From: JAPOUP01 sp965201085
GTDB lineage: Bacteria > Pseudomonadota > Alphaproteobacteria > Rhodobacterales > Rhodobacteraceae
Length of the DNA stretch: 64,000 nucleotides
NCBI GenBank assembly: GCA_965201085.1
Contig: CBDAVS010000025.1
Coordinates: forward strand, 620,001-684,000
Reading direction: 5' to 3'
Below, one piece after another: positions 45,300-55,063 of this stretch (position 1 is the stretch's first letter; each line of letters opens with the position of its first letter). The notes beneath the pieces are model-generated. The model did not search any database and had not been told where the DNA came from. It saw nothing but the letters and a program-made list of their open reading frames with translations. Both the position numbers and the translations under genes were made by a program.

Positions 45300-45992
45300 G
45301 GGCCCGTTGACATTCACCCCGCGGCGATCACGGCGGCGGCCGCGGGAACCGTCGCCCGGAAGCCCGGTTCCGTCCCGTCACAGCGGGTGGCGACGGCCCG
45401 GAACTCCCCGATCCTCGCAAAACGGTTCCCGGTCCGGCGCCGCCATCCATACATCCCCCCACCGTGCCCGCGCGCCTCCTTCCGGTTCCCGCGGGAGGGA
45501 ACCAACACCTCCGCCCCGCGCCCGCCGGGTTCGCCGACGGACGCGCCGGAAGACCGGGCCTCCGCGGGAGCGTCCGACGCCGTTCTCGCGGCCCCCTTCC
45601 TCCCGCCGCCTTCCGGTGGGCCCGCGTCACGGCGCCGTCCACGAACGGGCGCTCCAGGTCGAGATCCCCCGACGGCACCCTGGAAATACGGTCGGTCACG
45701 CCTTCCGGCACCCGGCGCCGGCGGCGCCCGGACACGCCGCTCCATTTCCCGAAGCGCCCGGAAAGGCCGCGCCGGGGGACACCCGTCCGCGCCCTCCGGA
45801 GGATGGCTCCGGCGAAGGGGCGACCGTCCGCCGCCGTGACCCCGGGGTCGCCCGCCACATTCCGCCCGTAGGTCCGTGCCCGCCCCTTTCCATGGTTGCG
45901 TCCCCGGTTGCCCGTGACGCCGTTCCGGCTATGTTCGGGGACGGATATGAACGGTCCAGACCGGCGGTTCAACAGGGAATGTCAACGGGTCC
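45300..45992 (-). mobile_element. IS5-family element (IS1031-like), decayed, left of the EcoRII locus
   Basis: A 693-bp element. Ends: GGGCCCGTTGACATTC at the left and, inverted, GGACCCGTTGACATTC at the right; TTA flanks both sides (45297-45299 and 45993-45995). The minus strand retains family pieces: ARTGVPRRGLSGRFGKW (from RTGCPWRDLPERFGKW), LERPFVDGAVTRAHRKAAGG (from DGTIVRAHQHAAG) and RRRTGNRFARIGEFRAVATR (from a consensus like ENFF.RIKEFRAIATRYD). No frame is open over its length. GC content is extreme, and nearly every departure from the consensus is A to G or T to C. Confidence 0.85.
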
Positions 45993-46384
45993 TTAGCCCG
46001 ATGCGGATGAAAACGAATCCAGCCCCAGAATACGGTGCGGCTGTGAAGAGGGATTCTCTTCAGCTGCGATATCGAATCCCCTAGTTTCGAGCGGGAGTCC
46101 ATCTCCACCGTTCACCTCGTAGAGAGCCTGACGGCCATCGTCAGAAACGAAGAGTTCCTTGGCGTCGATACGGCATTAATCGGAGATATGCCTTCCAAAT
46201 CCTTAAGGACACGGCCTAACCGAACGCGCTTTTGCTCAGAAAAGCATCGAACCGGGATAGCGTGTCCACAGCCCGAAACGCCCGTTTCAACCTTTAAGGA
46301 ACGGGTTGATTCCGAATCCGGCGAATGGGCGCGTCAGCGCCAGGAAAACCGTGCATTACGGCGAGATCCGCCGACTGGGGAGAA
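45993..46384. other. Upstream region of the EcoRII-type methyltransferase
   Basis: About 390 bases without a credible gene. Composition is near average, unlike the IS remnant to its left. The promoter of the restriction-modification locus should lie here, but I see no clear controller-protein box. Confidence 0.4.
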
Positions 46385-47728
46385 ATGTCTGCGAAAGCAC
46401 CTTTTCAAGGTACCTGTGACGGTATAGGACATATTGTCAGGAAACGACACAGGGTTACGGTTGTGGATACTCTCCCCAAAACCGAATTCGCGGAATTGAT
46501 GAACCGTGCCGGACTGGGCATCGAGCAGACCGCCAGCCTGCTCGGGGTCAGCGGCCGGACGGTTCGGCGGCATGCGAAGGGCGAGGGGAAACGGATCGAC
46601 ATACTGAAACTCGACAGACTGCGGCAGGCCGCGGATTCCAGATGCGCCGCCCGCCTTTCGGAATGCTTCCGTTTCGTGGACCTCTTCGCGGGCGTCGGCG
46701 GCATGAGGATCCCCTTCGAGGAGATCGGTGGGCGTTGCGTCTTCACCGCAGAACGGGACCGTTTCTGCCGGGAGACCTACAGCGCGAACCTGCCGGAACC
46801 GGCCGACAGCGATCACATACTGGCGGGCGATATACGCCCCTGGGCGTCACAGCCCGCCGGGATCCCGGCCCATGAGGTCCTGCTCGCGGGGTTTCCCTGC
46901 CAGCCGTTCTCGATCGCGGGCGTCAGCAAGAAGAACGCGCTTGGCCGCCCCCACGGTTTCATGTGCGATGCACAGGGTACCCTGTTCCACGATCTGGCCC
47001 GCATCATCGGCCATCATCACCCGCTGGCATTCCTGCTGGAGAACGTGAAAAACCTCGAACGGCACGATGGCGGTAGGACATTCGCCATCATCAGGCGCGT
47101 TCTGGAGAAGGAGCTCGGCTACCGGATTTTCCACAGGATCATCCCGTCGACACCGTGGGTGCCGCAGAAACGGGAACGCATCTTCATCGTCGGCTTCAGG
47201 GACGGGAACGTACCGTTCGATTTCGACGGACTCGCGGTCCCTGAAGGCGACGGCCCGAAGCTGGATGCGATACTGGAGAAAAGTGTCGATTCGAAATACA
47301 CGCTGACGGAACATATGTGGACCTACCTGAAAGCCTATAAAAGGAAGCACCGGGCAGCGGGGAACGGCTTCGGCTATTCGCTGTTCGGGTCGGATGACGT
47401 CGCCCGGACGCTCTCCGCCCGGTACCACAAGGACGGTTCCGAGATACTGATCCGGCAGCGGGGCGACCGCCCCCGACGCCTCACCCCGCGCGAATGCGCA
47501 CGGCTGATGGGTTTCCGCGGGCGGGACGGGTCCGAATGGGTCTTTCCGGTCTCCGACACCCAGGCCTACCGCCAGATGGGAAACGCTGTGGTCGTGCCGG
47601 TGGTCAGGGCCATCGCGCGGCTTATGCAGCCACGCATCGCGGACGCGATGGAACTGGACGGCCGCGTGCTGCCCGAGGCGATGCAGGCACGGCTTCCGTT
47701 GCCCGAACCGGCCATCGCCGCCGAGTGA
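46385..47728 (+). CDS. DNA cytosine-5 methyltransferase of an EcoRII-type system
   Basis: A C5-methyltransferase, about 447 aa from this start. The N-terminal extension holds a helix-turn-helix (EQTASLLGVSGRTVRRHAKG), as in Dcm/M.EcoRII relatives where it can repress its own gene. Then motif I RFVDLFAGVGGMRIPFEE, motif IV GFPCQPFSIAGVSKKNALG (catalytic Cys), motif VI AFLLENVKNLERHDGG, motif VIII VPQKRERIFIVGF and motifs IX-X RRLTPRECARLMGFRG, YRQMGNAVVVPVV. Start uncertain: ATG 46385 has GGGGAG very close upstream, and a later GTG (46461) is possible. Paired with the nuclease gene 61 bp downstream; the predicted target is CCWGG by analogy. Confidence 0.9.
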   Translation: MSAKAPFQGTCDGIGHIVRKRHRVTVVDTLPKTEFAELMNRAGLGIEQTASLLGVSGRTVRRHAKGEGKRIDILKLDRLRQAADSRCAARLSECFRFVDLFAGVGGMRIPFEEIGGRCVFTAERDRFCRETYSANLPEPADSDHILAGDIRPWASQPAGIPAHEVLLAGFPCQPFSIAGVSKKNALGRPHGFMCDAQGTLFHDLARIIGHHHPLAFLLENVKNLERHDGGRTFAIIRRVLEKELGYRIFHRIIPSTPWVPQKRERIFIVGFRDGNVPFDFDGLAVPEGDGPKLDAILEKSVDSKYTLTEHMWTYLKAYKRKHRAAGNGFGYSLFGSDDVARTLSARYHKDGSEILIRQRGDRPRRLTPRECARLMGFRGRDGSEWVFPVSDTQAYRQMGNAVVVPVVRAIARLMQPRIADAMELDGRVLPEAMQARLPLPEPAIAAE

Positions 47729-47789
47729 TCACTGTGATACCGGAAATAGGTCCGGCTGGATTCCATAACCGGATATGGAGGATCGGGCG

Positions 47790-49016
47790 ATGAAACGCGG
47801 ACATCTCGCCGACCGTTTCGAGGGTGTCGGAGTCAAGCGGCTGTCAGCCGTGGACGCCGATCCCGGGCGTTCGAACCAGCACGAGATCGGGACGACGCTG
47901 AAGATGCGTCAGGACTTTCTCGGCGAGGTGCGCCGGGAGCGGGCACCGACCATGTATGTCTGGCTCGGAGAGGACCGGGAAGGCATCACCGTCGAGAGCT
48001 GGTCCCACCATTACGACAGCCGCCTGGATGCCCGTGGACGGTCACCGGAATGGCGGCTGTACTATCCCTCCAATCCCGTCACGGAAGCCATGCGACCGGG
48101 AGATACCCTTTTTCTCGCGAAAGACAGAAACGGCGGACGCTGGTTCATCGTGGCTCCGAAGGGATCGACAGGCGAGAGCCAGCTTCTATGGCTCTTCGGG
48201 CTGCGCCCCGAAGGTCAAAAGTTCGTCTCCCGGGAATTCACGGGCGCCGAGCCGGAACTGGACTTCGCCGCCCGGTACATACTCGATGGTTTGGGCGTGG
48301 AGTACGGGGAGCCGGAAGCCGACAGGCTGGACGCCATGGTCGAAAGATACGGGGCCACCTTTCCGAAAACGGCGGAGTTCTCGCGGAACGCGCGCGACAC
48401 CCTGCCCGAGGCGAGCGCCCTGGACGACCCCGACGCGGCCCTTCTGGCATGGCTCGACCGTGAGGAGGCCCTATTCCGCAGGCTTGAGCGCCGAATCGTC
48501 ACCGAACGCCTTGAACTGGGCTTCATGACGCCGGACGGTGCTGAAGTGGAGGAGTTCATCGGCTTTTCGCTTGGAGTCCATAACCGAAGGAAGTCGCGCA
48601 TGGGATATTCGCTGGAGCACCAGGTCGCGGCGGTACTGGACGCCCATAACGTCGCGTATGCGCGCGATGCGATCATCGATGACAGCAACAAACCGGATTT
48701 CCTCTTCCCGAGCCTTGAGGCTTACAAGGCGGCCGACGCGGGCGATCCGGCGCTGACGATGCTCGGCGCCAAGTCATCCTGCAAGGAGCGCTGGCGGCAG
48801 GTGCTGCGCGAGGCCGACAAGATTCCCCGCAAGCACCTACTGACGCTGGAACCGGGCATCACCGAGGCGCAGACCGAAAAGATGGAGGCGTCGAAGCTTC
48901 AGCTGATCGTTCCGAAAGCGATACAGGTGAGCTACACGGCGACCCAACGGGAATGGCTATGGTCGGTGGCCGACTTCATCGCGATGAGACGGGCCGGACA
49001 GAGCGGGCCCGCATGA
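47790..49016 (+). CDS. EcoRII-type restriction endonuclease
   Basis: A 408-aa type IIE nuclease. The N-terminal effector-binding domain (EcoRII-N) spans about residues 10-150 (WLGEDREGITVESWSHHY, WRLYYPSNPVTEAM, LFLAKDRNGGRWFIVAPKG). The catalytic domain carries SLEHQVAAVLDAHN, then the active site KPDFLFPSLEAYK, then LGAKSSCKERWRQVLREADK (PD...x-A-K plus Lys), and HLLTLEPGITEAQ. The start at 47790 is preceded by GGAGGA at 7 bp; an in-frame ATG five codons earlier overlaps the ribosome-binding site and is less likely. Frame and active-site residues are intact. With the adjacent methyltransferase this is the only complete restriction-modification pair in the window. Confidence 0.92.
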   Translation: MKRGHLADRFEGVGVKRLSAVDADPGRSNQHEIGTTLKMRQDFLGEVRRERAPTMYVWLGEDREGITVESWSHHYDSRLDARGRSPEWRLYYPSNPVTEAMRPGDTLFLAKDRNGGRWFIVAPKGSTGESQLLWLFGLRPEGQKFVSREFTGAEPELDFAARYILDGLGVEYGEPEADRLDAMVERYGATFPKTAEFSRNARDTLPEASALDDPDAALLAWLDREEALFRRLERRIVTERLELGFMTPDGAEVEEFIGFSLGVHNRRKSRMGYSLEHQVAAVLDAHNVAYARDAIIDDSNKPDFLFPSLEAYKAADAGDPALTMLGAKSSCKERWRQVLREADKIPRKHLLTLEPGITEAQTEKMEASKLQLIVPKAIQVSYTATQREWLWSVADFIAMRRAGQSGPA

Positions 49017-49125
49017 ACCACAATCGTGGATAGCCGGAAACGCTCATTCATCATCTGAATCCGCCTCGCTATCGGCTTCAAGAAAGCGCTTCACTCGCGC
49101 AGCAGGCGTTTCACCGTCAAACATC

Positions 49126-49436
49126 CAATAAAGCCAGCCGCTGGAGGGCCGGTCTTCCGGCGCGCCCGTCGGCGACGGGGCCTTCGACGCGGACCGGCCC
49201 GTCGGGGAACCGGCGGGCGCGGGGCGGAGGCGGTTATTCCCTTCCGCGGGAACCGGAAGGAGGTGCGCGGGCACGACGGAGGGATGTATGGATGGCGGCG
49301 CCGGACCGGGAACCGTTTCGCGAGGATCGGGGAGTTCCGGACCGTCGCCACCCGCTGTGACGGGACGGAACCGGGCTTCCGGGCGACGGTTCTCCGGCCG
49401 CCGCCGTGATCGCCGCGAGGTGAATGTCAACGGGCT
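49126..49436 (+). mobile_element. IS5-family (IS1031-like) 3' fragment, right of the EcoRII locus
   Basis: The plus strand reads NRKEVRGHDGGMYGWRRRTG and NRFARIGEFRTVATRCDG, the C-terminus of the transposase also present in 45300-45992 but in the opposite direction. The outer end GAATGTCAACGGGCTT is preserved; the inner half of the element is missing. Together the two copies bracket the restriction-modification genes with outward-facing homologous ends. Confidence 0.8.
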
Positions 49437-50038
49437 TTAGGAATCAAGCAACCTGGCCTATAAATGTCAGACCGGTTCTGACTGCCGATCAGCGGTTGAC
49501 CATAACAATCAATACCGACCTGCGAACGGCGAAGTATTACTTGGCCCATTGGATCGGGATCCTGTATTGGATGGCGAAGAAATCGCCCGTTGCTTGAATC
49601 TTACCGATGCAGGCGGAGGCAGCCCGATGGTTAGCCAACGAAGTCATTCCGGAGTTGAGCCGGACGAGGCAACCTGGAGAACGGTTCGAGATCTGTCCGA
49701 AGAATATTGGAGTTGGTCTCTGGATAGCGCCCGCATGGCAGCTCGGCGATGGACCAAAGTACGACGGCAGCTCGAGGAGCCAACATCCGACCGCACTCCG
49801 ATAGAAATATGGTTGAGGGAACAGAGACGGGCGTTCGCCATCGAAACCGGGCAGATCGAAGGTCTATATCTGCTTCGAGGGGGAGTTACCGAGGCACCGG
49901 TCACTGAAGGATTCGAGAGTGCGCGTTCAGAGCATTCCGTGACGGCGGTCGCGGGCCGTTCACTCAAAGGTTTGCTGCAGGATCAGGAAGCGGCGATCGC
50001 GATGATGTTCACCCACGTAAAGGACGAGCGACCTCTAA

Positions 50039-50996
50039 GAGTTTGAATCATAAGTCACTGATATCATTAAACTATTGTTTTTCATGGAGTTGACGCCCTC
50101 GCCACCCGCCTGAGCAGGAACCGGCAGGCGGCCAGCTGCGCCCATGCCAGCTAGTTCTCGCTGAGCCTTTCGTAATCTTTCGACAGGCGGCGGCACCGGC
50201 CCATCCAGGCGAAGGTCCGCTCCACGACCCAGCGGCGGTAGAGAACAGTGAACCCTTTGACATCCTTCGGTTTTTCGACGATCCTGATCACGTTCGACAA
50301 CCCCATCCCCTCAAGCCGCTCCCGCAGCTTCGGACCCGGGTGGCCACCGTCGGCGAACAGCCTACACACCGTGGGCACCGTCTCCAGCAGCTTCGCGATC
50401 AGGTCCGGCGCCCCGTCCCGGTCCTGGATGTCGGCGGTGTGAACCGTCATGACGATCGGTGTGCCGTCGGCGTCCACGATCAGGTGCCTTTTCCTCCCCT
50501 TCACCTTCTTCCCGGCGTCGTAGCCGCGGGGCCCGCCGCTCTCCGTGGTCCTCACCGACTGGCTGTCGATCGAGGCGGCGGTCGGCTCCGCGGAGCGCCC
50601 CGAACACCGCCGCGCGAGGTCCCGGAGACGATGCACGAGACGCTCCGGGAGCCCGCTCCGCCGCCATGCGTAAAAATAGTTCCGGTCGGTGGAAAACGGT
50701 GGATATCCAGAGGGTAACGCGCGCCACTGGCATCCCGTGGACAGGATATACCGGCCCGCGTCGGACACCGACCGAAGGTCGACCTCGCGCGGCCGTCCCA
50801 TCCTTCCCCGCTTCGGCAGCATCGGCTCGATGATGGTCCATTCGGCGTCGGTCAGGTCATTTTGACTGTGGTCGTCCGGGCGCTTATGGATCTGTTGGGT
50901 GGTCCTGTTCCAGGGCATGGCTCTCTCCGTATTTGGTTGCTTTCACCAACCGGAATGCCACATCCTGCGGGACCACTCAACTTATGGAACAAACTC
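50039..50996 (-). mobile_element. IS5-family (IS427-like) element, copy B (intact)
   Basis: A 958-bp element with ends GAGTTTG...CATAAGT in inverted orientation (three mismatches in the first 17 bases). Target duplication TAA at 50036-50038 and 50997-50999. It lies inside the fic pseudogene. Copy A at 3292-4296 is a decayed relative with a TCA duplication; both fit a TNA target rule. Confidence 0.93.
50151..50918 (-). CDS. IS5-family transposase
   Basis: A 255-aa DDE transposase. Seen: LTDAEWTIIEPMLPKRGRMG (DUF4096-type N-terminus), AGRYILSTGCQWRALP, IDSQSVRTTESGGPRGYD (first Asp), KKVKGRKRHLIVDADGTPIV, LFADGGHPGPKLRERL (second Asp) and RRWVVERTFAWMGRCRRLSK (Glu). The frame is intact and the DDE triad is present, so this copy is probably active. 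A single frame, unlike IS5 groups that use frameshifting. Confidence 0.93.
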   Translation of the reverse strand: MPWNRTTQQIHKRPDDHSQNDLTDAEWTIIEPMLPKRGRMGRPREVDLRSVSDAGRYILSTGCQWRALPSGYPPFSTDRNYFYAWRRSGLPERLVHRLRDLARRCSGRSAEPTAASIDSQSVRTTESGGPRGYDAGKKVKGRKRHLIVDADGTPIVMTVHTADIQDRDGAPDLIAKLLETVPTVCRLFADGGHPGPKLRERLEGMGLSNVIRIVEKPKDVKGFTVLYRRWVVERTFAWMGRCRRLSKDYERLSEN

Positions 50997-51631
50997 TAAG
51001 CGACTCCACCATCAAGGAATGGCACGCTTTACTGACAGGTCATCAGGATACAGCGTCAGGGATCGACACCCTTGGCAATCATGTCGAGATCCAGATCATC
51101 TAGGGGCAACGGAAAATTCGCCCGAACAATCCCCGCCGCCCCGACGGGGTGATTCACGAATAATGCCCACCCGAACAGATGCAGAGCGAGACCGATCGCA
51201 TTCTGAGCTTTCATGCCGGTCATGCCAGCCTTGGGCTTTCCCCGGAAATCGAATCCGCGTGGCTTCATCATGAATTCGTTCGGATCCACCCATTTCAGGA
51301 CGGCAACGGTCGCGTCGCACGTCAGCTCATGGCCTTCGCATACGCCAAAGCGGGCGAGTTTCCACCGATCATCGGCGCGTTTGGAAACAGGCCTGTATCG
51401 ACGCCCTCGATGCCGCCGACAGAGGACGCATTCGTGCTTTAGCTGGGTTTCTCGGTGAACGTGCCGCGCAACGCAGCAACGCGGCGGCACTTCGGGGCGA
51501 GAGTATATTGGATGGAAGCACGGTCATGCCGCATGGCAATGGCGGGGTAACCAGAGACGGAAAATACTATCCGCCCAAGCCATAGACCCGAAGCCAATGA
51601 GAACGATCTATCCGCCGCGATTCCAGCGTTT

Positions 51632-52030
51632 TCATTCAACAAATGGGTTCACGATCCGCAGCCGCCCTTCAACGACAAGTCCATTCTGCATGTCTTCCGA
51701 ATAGAGAATTGCGCAACCGCTCTGAAGCGCCGCCGCCACAATCATCGCGTCATAGACGGAAATCATATAGCGTTCGCCAAGCGCTTGGCCGATATCATGG
51801 GTCTCGGATGTAAGATCACAGACTGAACAAAGCTGGCGAACGCCTTCCAGAAACAGTCCCGCATCGTTCCAGGAGAGACCGGCTTTGCGTATGCAGCTCA
51901 CCAGGGCTTCGTTCAGTACCTGTACGCTGACCACACCACCCTTCATGAGAATTTTTTCGGCGGTTCTCGCCTTCGGTCCAATATCAAGCAGGTATAGAAT
52001 GACATTCGTATCGAAGAACTTAGCGGGCAT
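51632..52030 (-). CDS. vapC: VapC-type PIN-domain toxin
   Basis: A 132-aa PIN-domain RNase. The acidic active-site residues are visible: Asp in MPAKFFDTNVILYLLD, Glu in VLNEALVSCIRKAG, and the pair in ISVYDAMIVAAALQSG and LYSEDMQNG. VapC toxins cut tRNA or rRNA. It overlaps the antitoxin gene by 11 bp, indicating translational coupling. Length and motifs are complete, so the system may be active. Confidence 0.9.
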   Translation of the reverse strand: MPAKFFDTNVILYLLDIGPKARTAEKILMKGGVVSVQVLNEALVSCIRKAGLSWNDAGLFLEGVRQLCSVCDLTSETHDIGQALGERYMISVYDAMIVAAALQSGCAILYSEDMQNGLVVEGRLRIVNPFVE

Positions 52031-52247
52031 TGGCTTCGTCTCGGCTCAAACGCGCATCTGAAGCAAGCCGTCCTCTGAACCTACGTAACCTTCCAAGAAC
52101 CTCGTCCGGGCGTTCCCGACGCGTAACGGTGAGCCCAATTTCTCCGGGAAGCAGATCGATATGGTCGCCTTCCTTGAGTCCGAGTTCACACACAAGCTTC
52201 GCGGGCAGACGTACAGCCAGCGAATTGCCCCATTTTGAAACCCGCAT
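52020..52247 (-). CDS. vapB: VapB-type antitoxin (AbrB/MazE swapped-hairpin)
   Basis: A 75-aa protein starting at MRVSKWGNSLAVRLPAKLV, the textbook start of AbrB-type antitoxins, then LGLKEGDHIDLL and a charged C-terminal toxin-binding tail (RRFRGRLASDARLSRDEANA). I chose ATG 52247; the open frame continues upstream across the operator. It is the first gene of the pair. Confidence 0.9.
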   Translation of the reverse strand: MRVSKWGNSLAVRLPAKLVCELGLKEGDHIDLLPGEIGLTVTRRERPDEVLGRLRRFRGRLASDARLSRDEANAR

Positions 52248-52268
52248 GATAGCTTTCTTCCAGGAAAT

Positions 52269-52292
52269 GATATACAAACGAATGTGTATATC
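52269..52292 (-). promoter_or_regulatory. Probable VapB operator
   Basis: A perfect 8-bp inverted repeat GATATACA - 8 nt - TGTATATC centred about 33 bp upstream of the vapB start. AT-rich and positioned as expected for autorepression by the VapBC complex. Assigned by symmetry and position only. Confidence 0.6.
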
Positions 52293-52796
52293 CAATGTTG
52301 GAAAAACGCAAGGTCATAATTGGTCTGAAGACCGGGAGAATTCCAGACTTCTCAATCACGGCTTCGATATCCGAACGCATGTTCGCTGTACGGCGAACAT
52401 TCAAGACCAAATCACCCGGGGGTTGTCACCGCATGCACATCCAGCAAACGGCAACGGAAACCATTTTGGATCAGCAACCGTCCGCAGGGATGGCTCCAAC
52501 CAACTCTCATTCACCCCCCGGCACGCCCATCGGGAACCATTCAGCCCTGCGTCAGTCAGTGAAACAGGCAGGGTCCGGACATTTCCGAGACCAACAGATA
52601 TAGGTGTCCACCCATTTCGTCTTTCTGACAGTGCCTGTAATCGAAAATTCAAGAACGCCGTTCTGGACAAACGCATGAACGCCGAGCCATCATCCGGGTT
52701 ATTTTGACAACCTGATGCGGTCGGAAGCGTTGACATCGCCATACTCTATGGCCAGTTCTCCGGCGAAACCGATGCAAATGGAAGGTTACGGTCCGA
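52293..52796. other. Intergenic between vapB and gshA
   Basis: About 500 bases. Several short frames are open on both strands; none resembles a known protein. The gshA promoter presumably lies in the last 100 bases. No repeats shared with the rest of the window. Confidence 0.4.
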
Positions 52797-54167
<1,371 letters not shown>

Positions 54168-54367
54168 CCGAGTGGCGGATCCCATTCATCCGTCCGAAAT
54201 CGGCAACGGTGACCATGGCCTCAAGGGACCGTATACACCGGTGCCATTTCCGTTGTTCCGGGACCACAGGACCAATTCATCGGCTGGGTGATTTCGATGA
54301 AACGGCTGGGAACCGGTTGACGGTAAAGCGAAGGCATTCTCGCTCGAGGATTCATTCGGGCATACCT

Positions 54368-54955
54368 CTATCGTCCGATCCTGGGTTCGGTCCCGTTCCA
54401 CAGACGCCCTATATTGGTTGAGTGTTTGACGAAGATCAGCAGGGCCATGACACCGACCAGAACCGCTAGATGCCAGTGGTGGAAAACCAATGCACAGACC
54501 GGTGCGAGGACCGCCGCTGAAAGCGCCGAGAGCGAACTGATTCGGAACGATGCCGCAACCACCAGCCAGATGGCACAGGCGATCGCTCCGATGGGAAAGC
54601 TCAGCGCGAGCAGCGTACCCAGAAACGTCGCGACACCTTTCCCGCCCCGCAAGCCGAGAAACAGCGGGAAAAGGTGCCCGATCATCGCGAACAACCCCGC
54701 GATGCCCGCCGCGCTCTCGCCCGCAAACCAGCGTGCGGCAATCACCGCAGCCGCGCCCTTGCCCGCGTCGCCCAGGAGCGTCAGGGCAGCCGCCGGCCTA
54801 TTGCCTGTGCGAAGCACGTTGGTGGCACCGATATTGCCCGATCCAATCTTCCTGAGGTCCCCCAGACCGAACAGCCATGCCATCAGCAGCCCGAACGGCA
54901 CCGAACCCAGAAGATAGGCCAGGATCGCGCATGAGATGATCTGCGATGGTTCCAT
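54368..54955 (-). CDS. plsY: Glycerol-3-phosphate acyltransferase PlsY
   Basis: Inner-membrane acyltransferase that uses acyl-phosphate to make lysophosphatidic acid, first step of phospholipid synthesis. About 195 aa with five hydrophobic segments. Seen: YLLGSVPFGLLMAWLFGLGD, IGSGNIGATNVLRTGN (phosphate-binding loop), GHLFPLFLGLRGGKGVATFL (motif 2), and LIFVKHSTNIGRLWNGTEPR (motif 3). Start set at ATG 54955; the longer frame lacks membrane character. Lies downstream of pyrX on the same strand, the usual order in this lineage. Confidence 0.95.
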   Translation of the reverse strand: MEPSQIISCAILAYLLGSVPFGLLMAWLFGLGDLRKIGSGNIGATNVLRTGNRPAAALTLLGDAGKGAAAVIAARWFAGESAAGIAGLFAMIGHLFPLFLGLRGGKGVATFLGTLLALSFPIGAIACAIWLVVAASFRISSLSALSAAVLAPVCALVFHHWHLAVLVGVMALLIFVKHSTNIGRLWNGTEPRIGR

Positions 54956-55063
54956 GCCTAATCCCCCGGTATGGCCAACACCTCTTGTATAGAGACGCGA
55001 GGATCCGGGAACCGTCATCGTCCATCCCGGCCCGCCCGTCCCTACCGCACTCCTGCAGCCGTG

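Larger units (their letters stand above)
49549..51585 (+). pseudogene. Fic (Fido-domain) protein gene, broken and split by IS5
   Basis: Fic proteins usually AMPylate target proteins. The 5' part (49549-50035) ends RRAFAIETGQIEGLYLLRGG, then LKGLLQDQEAAIAMMFTHVK. After removal of the IS5 (50039-50996) and one TAA, the frame joins exactly as RPL-SDSTIKEWHALLTGHQ. The active-site motif is intact: FVRIHPFQDGNGRVARQLM, with the flap region upstream (AIETGQIEGL is the inhibitory-type or dimer segment). However, TAG (about 51101) and TAA (about 51149) stops replace a Lys and a Tyr codon before that motif, and a shift at about 51386 precedes QACIDALDAADRGRIRALAG. The end is at 51585 (GNGGVTRDGKYYPPKP). 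Dead by at least four lesions. Confidence 0.88.

Noticed and set aside
52401..52742. A 113-codon minus-strand frame between vapB and gshA.
   Set aside because: No family resemblance and no ribosome-binding site; overlaps equally open plus-strand frames.
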